From positions 24,576,090-24,640,089 of the forward strand of contig NC_083638.1 of assembly GCF_963576545.1 (NCBI RefSeq): a stretch of DNA of 64,000 nt. The letters run 5' to 3'. The stretch's first letter is position 1, and every line of letters starts with the position of its first letter. The position numbers and the translations under genes are program-made. The notes under the pieces are model-generated. The model saw only the letters and a program-made list of their open reading frames with translations, was not told the origin of the DNA and ran no database searches. The DNA comes from Limanda limanda. Taxonomy: Eukaryota > Chordata > Actinopteri > Pleuronectiformes > Pleuronectidae. Of the stretch, positions 26,951 through 38,731 are shown piece by piece.

Positions 26951-28889
26951 GAAGTAATCTTGTCGCTCATCGATTCAAACATTACTAGTGTAAAAAACTT
27001 GTCTCTTTTATGCCATTTGACTTGTAATTATGAATATCTGATGATGTGAGAGGTTTTGTGTGGTTGGGGAGTTCTCCCACAAACGATTATCCATCCCTTG
27101 ACTTGCTCGAATGTTATTTAGTTTTTTGATCCTTAAGCTCACGTGTTTTACAAATCCACTAGAGCACCGGTCATCTGATTATAGGGAGGAAGTCAAGAGC
27201 AGTGTACAATCATCACTTTTTAATGACATCACTACAGCAGCATTGTCAAGGCACGGCCATTTGAATTCAAATTTGATTTTCCGAAGTTGCTGTTACTATT
27301 TCAAAAGACCCATGAGAAAGTTCATATCACACATTATTGCTGACAGTTAAACAGTAACCATGAACATAGAGAAAAACACTTAGATATTTTGCTGTAAAGT
27401 CAAGTCTGCTTTACTTATTCTCAGTCATTCCCAACATTGCTGAATGGGTATTTGTATGAGGAGTGAGTGAACCCAGCAGGTTAGTATGTAAGCAAAATAT
27501 TTCCATGCACCCACCTGACACTTGCACTCTGCACATTTGTGTGATCGGATGATAAACATCACATTTAGGTGCAGCCTGGACACAAGTTATTTAACACATC
27601 TCTGTGATATCAATGTGTTTTCTCTTTTTTTTGGCAACTGAAAAAATCTTATTTTTATATGTTATAGGGATTCCCTCTTTTTTGCATTAGGTAATTGTTG
27701 ACTTTCCGGTTTATGCTCACTTTTGTTATTAACCATAGAAAAGTGGGTCATTGTTAAAAAAAAGCATTATTGTCCACTGAGTGTTATGAGACTTTGGAGG
27801 ACGGTCTGTATCTTCTGTCTGTGTCATGAGCTGGAGGACACACACTACAGCGCAGCACAGACATGGCAGAATACATTTATCTTACATAAACAAATAAGAC
27901 TGGGCAGAAACAACATGCTGCATAATTTGCTTTGTCTGCTACATTATAGTAACAATGAAGGGAAAAGGTTGGATTGTTTTTCATGAAGTATTTACTGGCA
28001 ACACACACACACAAGACTGAGCTGAGTGCACTGCAGATTGTACCTTGGGATTTGCAGTATTTTTAATTTACAGTCTCATTCTGCAGCAAACAATGGGGTT
28101 GTCACACGGATGGAAAGCCTGACGTAATGGCTCTTTACCTCATCAGATTTACACTGTGTTTTTGACTGTTAATGGGGGCTGGCCTCACAGGCATGGAGTG
28201 TTCAGAAAATCATAAGTGGCCGTTTGATTTCCTGAGAAATAATCACAGAAGTGGGAAAGTGGTGGAATGTAAAGTGGACTTGCAGCTCAGGCCTTTACTT
28301 GTTAAGCTACTTGAGATATTGCTGAGAAGCAGAGTGGAGTTCAGCCAGGTTCACTGCAGCACAGACTCTGTACACTGGCTATAAAAGGCTCAGCAGTGCA
28401 TGTCTGTCGAGAAGAGAACGAGCAAGAGAGAGGCAGAGAAAGAAGAAAATTAGAGATTTTAGTTTGGTTGGTTGATCACAGGCTGCCTCTTGGAGTAAAT
28501 GTCTCCAGGAGATTAAAAGAAGACTGGTTCACTGTCAGTGACTGGAAACCCTCCATGGTGAAAGTTGTGCTACAAACACTTATTTTTCTTCAGGTCAAGG
28601 GCTAAGTGAGCCAAGCTAGCCAAAATATCATCACATCAGACCTTTCTTATAACTTTTTGTCTTAGGTGTTAATGAATTCTGGAAGAACATACTGTAAATG
28701 ACAATTGCAAGTATAGTTACCATAATAATACTCTTTAACTGTGTGGTTTTATAGTTTTCCCTGAAATTGTATATTAGGTATCATTGTAGAGTCTTACAAA
28801 AGATAATGTTATTTATGTGAAACATGATGAAAAAAAATAGACTGACTGGTCAGCTTTATAATAGCTGAAGTGGTTGGCCACTTAGGTCC

Positions 28890-29390
28890 TAACCAATAAA
28901 GATGGACGATATGACAGCTCCCCAAAAGTGAAGTCACTGTGTCTTGATCACCACCGGGTGGCTTACTTCAGTTCAGGTCATAACTCCTGCCTCCTCTATG
29001 TTAGTAGATGGGACATGGACCAAACTGAAAAGTCAAAGTACACATCAGATACATTCTCCGAAAAGATAATTTCTATCAGGTATGTTCTTATCACTGTGAT
29101 GTAAGTTAAAGGGCTAATTTTTCCAGTGGTTTTAACAACTTATTTGTTGTTAGAAAAACAGCTCACAATTGGTTGACCTTGACACCAGAACCCCCCCCCT
29201 CCCTGATCGCCACTGCACGTACCTTGGCTCCAAATGCGCAAGATTTCGGGAAAGCGGAAGAAAGTCTGACTGAAATCACTTAAGAAATTGTTAGAAGGAC
29301 TGCCATGGAAATGTGTACAGAGATTTCTTGTCCTCAGTAAATAAATCCCCCTGACTTTGGTAATCCCTGACTTTGCCTTTATAGCGTCAT
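28890..29390. repeat. teleost interspersed repeat
   Basis: The phrases gtagatgggacatggacc (about 29004) and ccttggctccaaatgcgc (about 29223) are typical of a percomorph repeat of a few hundred bp. Opposite-strand versions of part of it occur near 20760-20945 (ggagccagtgtctgtgc region). Boundaries are approximate. Confidence 0.5.
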
Positions 29391-31121
29391 CAACATGTTG
29401 ACATTTTTAAATGGATATAAAATGTTGTACATCCAAACAAAGACCCATTGTGACTGTGGTGATCTTCTGACTTTTCCACTTGCATCTCATGGTGGTTCTG
29501 GAAACGGATTGCCATGAAATGTGATCCACGCATTCACGTCCCCCTCGGCATAAACAGTAATGACTTTGATGATTTTCCACTCGTGCCATCATCGGGTCTT
29601 TTTACTTTTAGAGCCGTTAGTCTGGCTAAAGTTTCTTCTTATTGTTTCTTTCTTAACCTATTTATTTAACCCATTAATATTCCACCCATGCTGCAGTTCT
29701 GCCTTTGGCTTCTTCTCAACAGCTCATCTGCACAGTTTACCTGGAAGAAGGGGAAATGACAATTACATGGCGGAGGTCCAGGAGACCTGAGGTTTTATTA
29801 CGATAAGGATATGTGTTTACCTTCAGTGCTCTGTTGGCCTTATTTGCACCTCTGAAGTCAGGTAATATGTTTGCACAGTCATAATAAAAGGTGATGTGTG
29901 GACAGTAAAATGTAGGTTAAAAGCTTCTGACACTTCCGTGCTTCCATGCTTCATCTATTCTTAGTTTATTAGAGTTATTTATATTTCTTTCTTGTGTTAT
30001 TTAATCAGTATTGGTTTTATCAGAATTGGAGCATTCTAATTACCATGATTTTATGGTTGATTGCATTTTACATTGAATCTTAAACCTTGTCTTACATGTT
30101 TCTTTAAATCCTGAAACCGCATTTGTGTTTACGAACAATACTGACCTGGAAGGTAGCGCATGGATTTGAGAGATGCCTGCTAATCCGGTCATATGAGACT
30201 AATGTGGTCACAAACAGTTGGCCTCTTAAGTGGAGGTGAGACATTAGTATACGGATCATTAACAGGTGAAACTACAACCCTTTCCTCTTTGGCTTTAACT
30301 GAGCAGATTAATGCTATGTAAGGGAAGGTTTCTCAAAATGAAATCCCAGGGATAGTAATATTCTAAGTGCAAAGCTAAAAATATATGTTTTTCTTTGGGT
30401 TAAGAGATTTCAAAAGTTAATTGTTCCTGGTAACAATACTGCCCATGTATCCAAAGCCTGATGTAGCATATGCATCTGTGTCATAGGTATTTTTGGATGA
30501 AGAAATGTGTCATCATTACTGTGAATGTAATCCGGCCTGTAGTTTTTGTGCAATCCTGCATATTAACAAACAAATGCAGATGTTCTGGCAGAGGTAAAAA
30601 TATAAGTGCTTCAGATGAATGTCAGTGTGGCCATTGTTAACCCGCTCAACAATTATGTGACACGGACTGATAGAGAACTTCAGTTGGTCCCATGTCTCCA
30701 GATGGTTTCTGTTAGTAAGTGCATATTCTGTGTCGGACCTGCAGCCATGCAGGAGGGAATCACACCGCTCACAGACACCTCACTCAGGACAGATGAAAAC
30801 AGGAAAACAACATCTGTTTCACACTAATGCAAAACAACTGCTCAGCATCAAATTCCTCTTTATCCATTCCTCTTTATCCATCAACGCGTATTTGTGTGTT
30901 TCGTCACTTGAACGTCTCCGTGCGCACCGATGGCCAGCTTCATATTTTTGCAGGATGTGCACATTATGCTGTTTCACTCTACATTAGCCTTTTTGCTGCA
31001 GGTGAAGCTGTGTTGAATGAACCCTGTGATGTGCGCCGACCTAATGTAGGCCTGCATGTTCGCCTTTGTTTTCCATGTGCCTGCTCTTCCATGAGTGCAC
31101 CTGAGCTTTGAAGCTGCGTCC

Positions 31122-31122
<1 letters not shown>

Positions 31123-31195
<73 letters not shown>

Positions 31196-31220
31196 GTGTG
31201 TGTGTGAGAGAGAGAGAGAG
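31123..31220 (+). repeat. (TG)n microsatellite with (GA)n end
   Basis: About 34 TG units, one CG interruption, more TG, then seven GA units. It accounts for the His-Thr and Cys-Val frames here. Confidence 0.97.
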
Positions 31221-32545
31221 CAGGGATGCGAGCATAGAGGACAAAGATAGCTTTGATCACGTTGGAGTGTCACTAATGTCTTGTTCCTCTCCGTCAGAAC
31301 ATCTGAGGTACCATCACAGGTGTGGATGAGAGTAAAGGGCGAGCAGCGGAGGAAAGACGTCTCTTTATCGTCATTTTTTTTAACGTTGATTAGCAACATT
31401 TTCCTGCTCAAGATTGGTTATTTTAATTGCAAGGTTTTGTTAGTCGACACCTGAGTGATCATGTTGAACATTCTGCTGTCCGCGGTGATCGATCCTGACA
31501 GGCGTTTGAGAAGCTTCAGAAGGAGTGAGCGACTTGCATCAATACTAGTATGTATCCTGCCCGAGGCATGTGTAGCACGGTTGTGTCCGTCTGTTTTGTT
31601 CTTTCTGTTAAACCCTTGTGATGAAATCTGCACGTCCCAGTCAATATCTTCATCAAACATGCTTTGCAACGAGTGAGTGTGTTCGTGGCTGATGTATGGC
31701 TGCAGGTTTTTAGAGCCGTTCATTTGTCTTGATCCTCTTCTGAGTGTGACCCGGGCCTGTTTGGAGGTCGTCCTCTGCTTGCAACCCTCAGGACACGTCT
31801 GCTCCTCCTGACTGATGGTATCTTAGCCTTGTAGGATTATGTCTGGTGGGAATTAGCCCCTCGGACCACCAACGCTGCTGCCGAGCCCTCCAACGCAGCA
31901 AGACGCACACGGGGGAAGTGATCATTAGAGAGGGAGCTAAATCGAGGGAATGTGATTGCACCGTTTATTTGGAAAAGACAGGGCGTGTCTCTGTTCATAT
32001 CCTCACAATCACGTGGAGGGTAACGATGGACATTTTTTCCATGTCACACTTAACCAATCACTCCACTTTAACATCCCACATTGTTTGCGGGGAGGAGAGA
32101 GAAGTAAACTGTGAAGCAAAGCAGGCTGAGATTGCTGCATCCTGTGGGTGGGGTGTGGTTTAGGAAGTCATAGGAACTTAACCGAATGGCTTTTGTGGTT
32201 TCCTGTGAAGTGGTTTAACCCCAAACACTGCTGATTCCTCTCTTGCCCTCTTTTCTAGAAATGTTTTTCAAATGACCCTTGTTCCTTGAAACGACCCATT
32301 TTTTTTTGCTAGTCCAATTCACAAGCCTCTAAATAAACACGGTGCAAACACAGAGAGGGGGGAAGAGTTGTGGTCATTATGCAACTAACTTTTTTAATAT
32401 TCAGCTCACGGTGCCTGTGCTCTGCAGGGCAGCATTCCTGTGCCTTTAATTTGACACCGGTCTCTGCTGCATTTGACAGAGGAGGGCCGCAGCTGCACTG
32501 TGGCCACATCCTCCACGTTTATATTCATTTTTTAAATTCCTCTCT

Positions 32546-32569
32546 GCAGCAGCAGCAGCAGCAGCAGCA
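32546..32569 (+). repeat. (GCA)8 trinucleotide repeat
   Basis: Eight perfect units just upstream of the CpG-rich promoter. It could lie in the 5' leader if transcription starts upstream, but no coding frame uses it. Confidence 0.95.
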
Positions 32570-33116
32570 ATACACTGGCCATCATCTCCCAGTGAAAGAA
32601 AGTGAGCTTTCAGCATCGCCGGACACAGCAGCGTCGCTTCTCCTCATTGTATCCCGGACTGTTCACTCCGCGGGATAGCGGGGGTGGACGCTTTTTCCCC
32701 AGCCGTACTAACACACCTAAAACGGGGGATTTAACAAAATTCCTGAGCACCCGCGCCTTTAGGAATGTGTGTAAGTGAAAAAAGCTGTGAACGCGGGTGG
32801 TGTTCCGGGGTAAATTGAGGGCGCTCCCGTTGTTCCCGGACCGCGGCACACCTCCGCTCCGCAGTGGTCCGCTCCGCAGCGACGCCACACGGCCGTTGGT
32901 CTCCGGGCGGGGAGCAGGCAGAGCTGCAGCCAGACTTCTGCCTCCATTGCTCCGCTGCGTCCTCCTCCTCCTCCGCACTACTTTCCATCCCGCGGGTAGA
33001 TCACCAGGCGTCCGGGGAAAGCTGCTCTCACCCCCCCTCCCCCTCGGCTCCTTTCTCCCCCTTTTTTTGTATTTTTTTCTATACTTTACCCCCCCCAACA
33101 ACTGGACTTTCTCCCC

Positions 33117-33161
33117 ATGATCCCAACACCCGGCCGAACGAGCGCTAGCGTCCCGGGCTAG
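33117..33161 (+). other. uORF 1 (14 codons)
   Basis: Starts at an ATG about 290 bases before the tjp1 start and ends at TAG. The peptide begins MIPTPGRTS. It matters only if transcription starts upstream of it. Confidence 0.35.
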
Positions 33162-33173
33162 GAAGATTCGAGA

Positions 33174-33236
33174 ATGAACTTTGGACTTTCCGCCGGGCTC
33201 TTCGTGACATGTCCCCCCCCGTCGTCCTGGATCTAA
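33174..33236 (+). other. uORF 2 (20 codons)
   Basis: ATG in the context gagaatga, ending at TAA. It overlaps uORF 3 in another frame and stops before the main start, so reinitiation would be needed to reach ZO-1. Confidence 0.35.
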
Positions 33237-33244
33237 TAGAATAA
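33209..33244 (+). other. uORF 3 (11 codons)
   Basis: A short frame, MSPPVVLDLIE then TAA, inside the putative leader. Confidence 0.3.
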
Positions 33245-33407
33245 CATCGACAGCCCCGGCGTGGCGGCGGCGGCGGCTGGGCTAACAACACAAAACACAC
33301 ACACACAAGAAATTGAACTAGCGAGGGGGAATATTGCTTTCTGCCGAGCGACCTCAGACGGCGACAACTTTTAACCTGCCACTTCCGAGGAGGAGCGGGG
33401 CAGGAAC

Positions 33408-33431
33408 ATGTCCTCCAAAGCGGCAACTAAG
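33408..33431 (+). CDS. tjp1: tjp1 exon 1 coding part (short isoform start)
   Basis: Codes for MSSKAATK, matching the short Ala/Lys N-terminus of vertebrate ZO-1 that is joined directly to the S-x-A-MEE sequence of exon 2. The ATG has A at -3, and an in-frame TAA at 33372-33374 excludes a longer N-terminus from this exon. The exon ends in phase 0 at the donor aag|gtgggt. It sits at the 3' edge of the CpG island. An internal Met at codon 12 (in exon 2) is a possible alternative start. Confidence is high because sequence, phase and promoter context agree. Confidence 0.9.
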
Positions 33432-35269
33432 GTGGGTACCTGGGGCTGTGTGAAAGAAAGTGGAGGGTCCCTCAGCTAGGACGAGCGAGGGACAAACCGA
33501 GAGGCTAACAGCGCTGCAGCTCCTCTACACAACTTTGTGCACCTCTGCTAGCTGCCGTGGTGCAGCGGACCTAATGGTGGTTGTGTTTGTTTGTGTTGTG
33601 TGTGTGCGAGAGAGAGGGAGAGTGTGTGCGTGTGTGTTTGGCTTGGGTGGCTCATTTGAAATCTACACCTTGTAGCATAGTCCTGCAAACCGGCCACGCT
33701 GTTCGAATCAGGCTGGAAACAACACAACAAAGTGTTGGGGTTGATAACCAGTGCGTTGAAAAGTCCCCCAGCGGAGTCCATAGTGGGATCTGAGCTCTGC
33801 CACCTGTTGATATGCACAGTCCCAGTTGTAATGGTTTGTTATAGCAGAGGCAGGGAATCACCCATTGGATCTAAAGAGCAGAAACTTTGACTTTGTGTAG
33901 TTTCTTTCATGAAATACTTGAAAGGCTGCTATTGTTATTATAAGTAGTAGTAGTAAGGGGATGGCAACAATGTAGGAAAAACAGCCATATGTTACCCATA
34001 GCATGATCTTAATGTACATTCCTAATATACTCACCTTAAGTGAACTGCCTTAAATACAACTTTATCTCTGCAGCATCCCTCCTCTCACTTGTCAAGTGGC
34101 TGCTGATGTGCCTGCAGCCTATTTTAAGGACCCACTATCTTGATAGGTGTTGTTTTCACCCCTACCACTCCTACAGAAATAGCTGTTTGAATATTTGTTA
34201 AGCCCTGCAAAAGTTTCAATCATTCCGGCTGAAGTAATTTGAAAAGTACTCTGGGTCAAGTGTTGTTAAACAGCAGAAGACCCTTCTGCCTTCACCTTAA
34301 GCGTGAGCTCCAAAGTGAGTCATCCGTTTTCACACATACACCTTGCGAAAGTGATATCTTTCAAAAACATTTAAATGTAAGCGGGTCAATCCTCATATTA
34401 GACCAAATATGCCGTACACAGTATATTCGATTGTTCTTTTGTGTGAGGGGATTTATTTATTTCAGTTTGACACGTCAGGAATGTGCAGAGTTTGTGGAAC
34501 AGAGGTAGGTAGTTATATTCAGGTTGGGGCGGTTGTTCCAGTCAGACGAAACCAGCTTCATGGTGTCAGCTGGTGACGTTATGCCGGACTGTACATGACG
34601 GCTTCAGTCACGCCTTGACATATTAGCTTTACTACTGTAGTATGTTTGCAGCTGGTAATCAGCCAAACGTGTTTCATGTGCTTATTTGCAATTCCAGCGT
34701 TTCCTCTTCAGTTTCTGAATATTCTGGATTGACTTGGAAACAACATTGGAAAGTTAGTTTTTGAAAGTTAAAAGTGAAACCATAAGACCAGGATGACAGC
34801 TCTGTGAATGCATTTCCTCTGAGTTATATACAGTAGTTTTCAGTTGTGCTCTCGTATAATGAGCAATAAAGTTTAGAGCTTAGAGCAATAGACCAACAAA
34901 GACTGAAAAGTCTTCTTAGGATCTTAATTTAGACATGTGTTAAGCCAGGAGTTGTTATGCTCACACTCTTTTTTATAAAGACTTCATTGCCTGTCGCTGC
35001 TTTGGAATAAAAGCCACCCTGCATTTGGTTTGTGGAAAATGTTGAATTCAGAACCAAGCAGTATGTTAAATTTGTACCAATGGTAGAATAACAGTGGCAA
35101 AGGTCACCACTGCTAGTGAGAAGAGACCAGCCTACTGACAGTTGATGATAAAAGTAAAAAAGGAAAGTGGAAGTGGAAGAAGTCATGCTGCCTGATAGCT
35201 AATAGGCAGTACTGGCAGAATTGTTGCATTAGTGATTACAGGTGCTTGCTAACTTTTGTTATGGTGATA

Positions 35270-35360
35270 GCTAGGACTGTGTGATATGACGATCATCTAA
35301 TATCCTGATGTGCTTAATTTCATCTCCAGATAATGATCACAATATTGCACATTTTCTGTA
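35270..35360 (+). repeat. fragment of the 'taggactgtgtgatatgacg' repeat
   Basis: Resembles the end of the teleost family that starts with tagggctg-ggcgata and includes tatgacgat words. It is related to the fuller element at 46707-47027. Confidence 0.5.
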
Positions 35361-37350
35361 ATAATCTAATCTTTCATCTTTATGATTCTTTGCCACATAG
35401 TCTCATAAGCAAAAGCTTCTTCCAGTCTCTGAGTGGGGGGGTTGTTTTGAGCACTCTACTGTACTATTGTGGCTCTCATCCATAGACTCGCTCTGTTCTG
35501 TTTGGCATGATTTTTGTGTGGGTAGTACAAGAGGTAAGTGGAGACTGGTCTTTGGCACAGGTTCCAAAGTATAGTACTCTGATCATCTGTCAGTGGGTTC
35601 TTGACAGTCACACTGGAAGAAGGTCCCATTTCTTTTTATTTTGGTTACACACCTATCTTGACCAACCACGAAAGCCTGGTAGTCTCTTTTAAGAAATCCT
35701 ATCGACTGTTATAAATGGGACACCGCCCTGATTAACACTGCAAAGACAGTAAAGACAATACACATCCAAAGTTGCACTTAGGGATGTGACAGACATAAAG
35801 TTTCTCACAACAGATTGCATCTTGCATTTTGGAAAATAGTCTGTGAAACAAGTGTTAGCCATCTCTGTGGTTCAACACCCAATATCCACACATTTGCTCC
35901 CACCTGACCCGACATAACACCAGACTTAGTCACAAACCGATACCACATAAAGCGACGGTTAATGATGCACTCCAATAAAATGTTGCAGTTGTCTTCCAGT
36001 AATATACTAACATATATTGCCTCATGTCTCAGAGGTCAGTGATGTTGTTATTTCACAATACTGTGTGCTTATAGTGTGTCATTAGGTCAGTAAGATCTTT
36101 TAATATGTTTTTAGCATTGGTTAGAGGAGAAGGTAAGCACTTGTCTTTCCCAGTATTATATAAAGCTTTCTTTCAGTTCATCATGATGGGTCTACACTAC
36201 AAAATAACAGTGTGTGTTAATTACTGGTTAGAGGAAATTGGGTTTAATGTGAAGATCTTTCTGTTTACTTCCTTCCTTGACACTGAAGAGGGGGGGAAAG
36301 GAAAGCCTTGACGGTTGCCTCCCTTTCCACAGTTGGTTGAAGTGGAACCTTCCAGACCTTTGAGTCACAGTCACATTCACAGGCACAGTCATCACAGCCA
36401 TTCAAGAAATGTTAAGTTTTTCTTTCATGAATGGCCTTTTCCCCAGTTAGAGAAACAACCAAGCCAGTCAGGGACAGTTGGCGATTTTGCAAAGCTGTGT
36501 CAGAGTCACAGACACCTCAGGATATCTTGTAATGTCAGGATAAATGGTCAGCAGTTTAAAATAAATAAAGTCTGGCTGTGCTCGCTGACTACTATTTGAT
36601 GAAAGGATGTCACATGAGAAGTTAAGAAACAAAGTAATAATTAATATATGCTTCATTTGGTCCTCACTTACAGATAGATAAAATTGCCATATTTTATTTT
36701 TATGTTTTGTGTCATATTTTTATTGGTATCATTTAAATATAAATTTTAATGTACATTGTTGTTAGGGAATCAATCATTTAACAAATATCAAACTAGTTGA
36801 AAACCACATTAATTCAGTGAGGATTGACATTAACTCTTTGTCACTATGATAAATGTTGGCCTCATTCTCTGTGTTAGGCCTTCGGCTTTTCTTGCTAACT
36901 TTCGGGAAAACACCACAAAACAGAAATGTTATTTGGAGCATCAGCAGTGCCTCCAGCCTTTAGACTTGTGTTTTGAGAGGACAGACTGAAAGAAGTGGAA
37001 AATGCATTTGGATGGAGGAGTTTGTATTAATTAGTTGCACAGCGGGCCTCTATTTTGCTTTGATGATTACCCATCTCCATTTACATCAGTAAGGAGGCAA
37101 ATGTAATTAGAGGACCAAGTGCTCTGGAGAGGGACAGAGTCCTGCTGATGTTTTTGTTCTCCGTCATAGGCTCCCTGTCCTTTTAGGAGAATTAGGGCTG
37201 ATGTGGTAGGTGATAAACAGAGTATGGAGCAGCTCATGTTGGGTGTATGTGTGACGATATTTACTGGAAGTAAACTCACCTTTTAAAACGTAAATCTATT
37301 GAGGAGCAGGAGGAAGAAACACCTGCGAAAGGAACATATTGTGGGAAAAA

Positions 37351-37382
37351 GAGGTTTGGAGATAACAAAATCTCCAAACCTC
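37351..37382. repeat. perfect 13-bp inverted repeat (hairpin)
   Basis: Arm gaggtttggagat (37351-37363) and arm atctccaaacctc (37370-37382) around a 6-nt loop. An adjoining tcgtacga palindrome follows at 37381-37388. Confidence 0.85.
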
Positions 37383-38701
37383 GTACGAGTCTGCTTACAG
37401 TATTATTTGAAGGCTATGACAATTTATCATCTTTGCTAGGGAACTTTTCCATCTACCATCCATCTTGCCCGGCTAGTAAAAAAGTAAATTCTGGACCCGG
37501 CTTGTACCACTGTAAATAATCAAAACCGTTTCCAGTACAAATGGAGCAAGAATTATTTATTACAATTGTTCTAAAAGTCATAGACGCATGGAAAAGCCAT
37601 GTTTTCTACTGCACCCATCCACCACTGTACGATTTACACAACCACACCGTTCTTGTTGAGCTAACACTGAATTGCTACTAATATTTCAAAACGAAAGACT
37701 ACTAGCTTAATTTGTTTTTTAACCAGCCATCTAAAACTTTGTCACCTACAAGGCAAAGCATTGTTTATATTTCTGTGTAGAATAAACACAGGCCCTACGC
37801 CACAGCCCACAATATTGTGAGCATGTGTGTGCTGGTGATCATGTATCACTACAATTACACTTCACACCTTTTCCCATGCCAGTGTGTGTACTTCAAACAA
37901 TAGTCATTCAAACTGAGCAGATCAAGTTGGAGTTGGAGTAGCCGTAAGCTACACTCAGATTAATTGATTGTCAATTTAGTGGTGACTATGAGGTTAGCTA
38001 GCACAATGGCTACTTGTTTGTATATCGCTAAAGTCACATCATCATTGTAATATTGAACAATATTATTGCTCATTGGATTTCCTTTATATGTGGCCAGCAT
38101 AACTTCACAAGTAAACTGTATTAAAAAAAAGAAGAACTAAATAACGTATAACCTGGGGGGAATTACAGCAACTGCTGCCCAGTATTATGAAGGATGAGTC
38201 AAGAACCACACAAGACGACAGCAGTGTCCAGTTGTGGCCTCAATATAAAAAAAAGGAGACACACACATATGCAGCACACAAGCCCTCACTTATTCCTTCT
38301 CACACTAACAGGCAAGTCTTTATTTGAAGGCCCTTGATTCAAAGTCCTCCTAGCCCTTTAGCAGAGCAGGTGTAAGCTGTCTCAGTATAAGATGAGAGGG
38401 CTGCCAATTGCCCATATTGAAGACCGCAGCCGGGGGCCTGTTGGTTCAGCTGGGCTTCAGTCTTCTGGCTAGTTTTTCCCTGGCTGTGACCTATCTGGAT
38501 CTGATACCAAGTATAATTTAATACGTTCAAAAACAAAACTTTTAACTCATTTACAATACACAGAGTTAGTTTAATGAGTATGGCCAGATGCCCAGACTCG
38601 ATATCCTTAAAGTGGAAAATAATCCTCGCTGCAAAAACTGGATTGCAATGTGGCTACTGCGATCATCCTGGAGGCTGCCTATTACAAGAAGCAGCAAAGA
38701 A

Positions 38702-38731
38702 TCCTCATATGATCCCGAGATCATATGAGGA
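38702..38731. repeat. perfect 13-bp inverted repeat (hairpin)
   Basis: Arm tcctcatatgatc (38702-38714) and arm gatcatatgagga (38719-38731) with a 4-nt loop ccga. Confidence 0.85.

Larger units (their letters stand above)
2037..32620 (+). other. long intron between the alternative exon and the CpG promoter
   Basis: About 30.6 kb with no exon I can support. It begins with a gtaagg donor. It is AT-rich, with many dinucleotide arrays and several interspersed repeats listed separately. The stretches around 8520-9130 and 9300-10180 look unique and low in repeats, and hold several compact motifs, including a perfect X-box at 10107-10120; they could be conserved regulatory DNA. For the short isoform this whole interval is the 5' flank of the gene. 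Confidence 0.75.
32620..33440 (+). promoter_or_regulatory. tjp1: CpG-island promoter and 5' leader of the short tjp1 isoform
   Basis: Composition changes sharply here from AT-rich intron to GC-rich sequence with many CpG dinucleotides, and falls back just after exon 1. There is a GC box gggcgggg at 32905-32912, an ETS-like acttccg at 33381-33387 and no convincing TATA box, as expected for a housekeeping-type CpG promoter. The transcription start cannot be placed. Several poly-C and poly-T tracts (for example 33061-33097) would lie in the leader. The long antisense frames here are GC-driven and have no recognisable product. Confidence 0.75.

Noticed and set aside
28379..28388. TATA-box-like ctataaaagg with a purine-rich downstream stretch
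   Set aside because: No exon with a compatible coding frame and donor could be found after it, so a third promoter is not supported.
30974..31411. 145-codon minus-strand frame
   Set aside because: A His-Thr run from the TG array with unrelated ends; no recognisable protein.
32610..33120. Overlapping frames on both strands of up to 163 codons
   Set aside because: GC-rich CpG island with few stop codons by chance. Products are Arg/Pro/Ser-rich without domains, and the region is promoter and leader.
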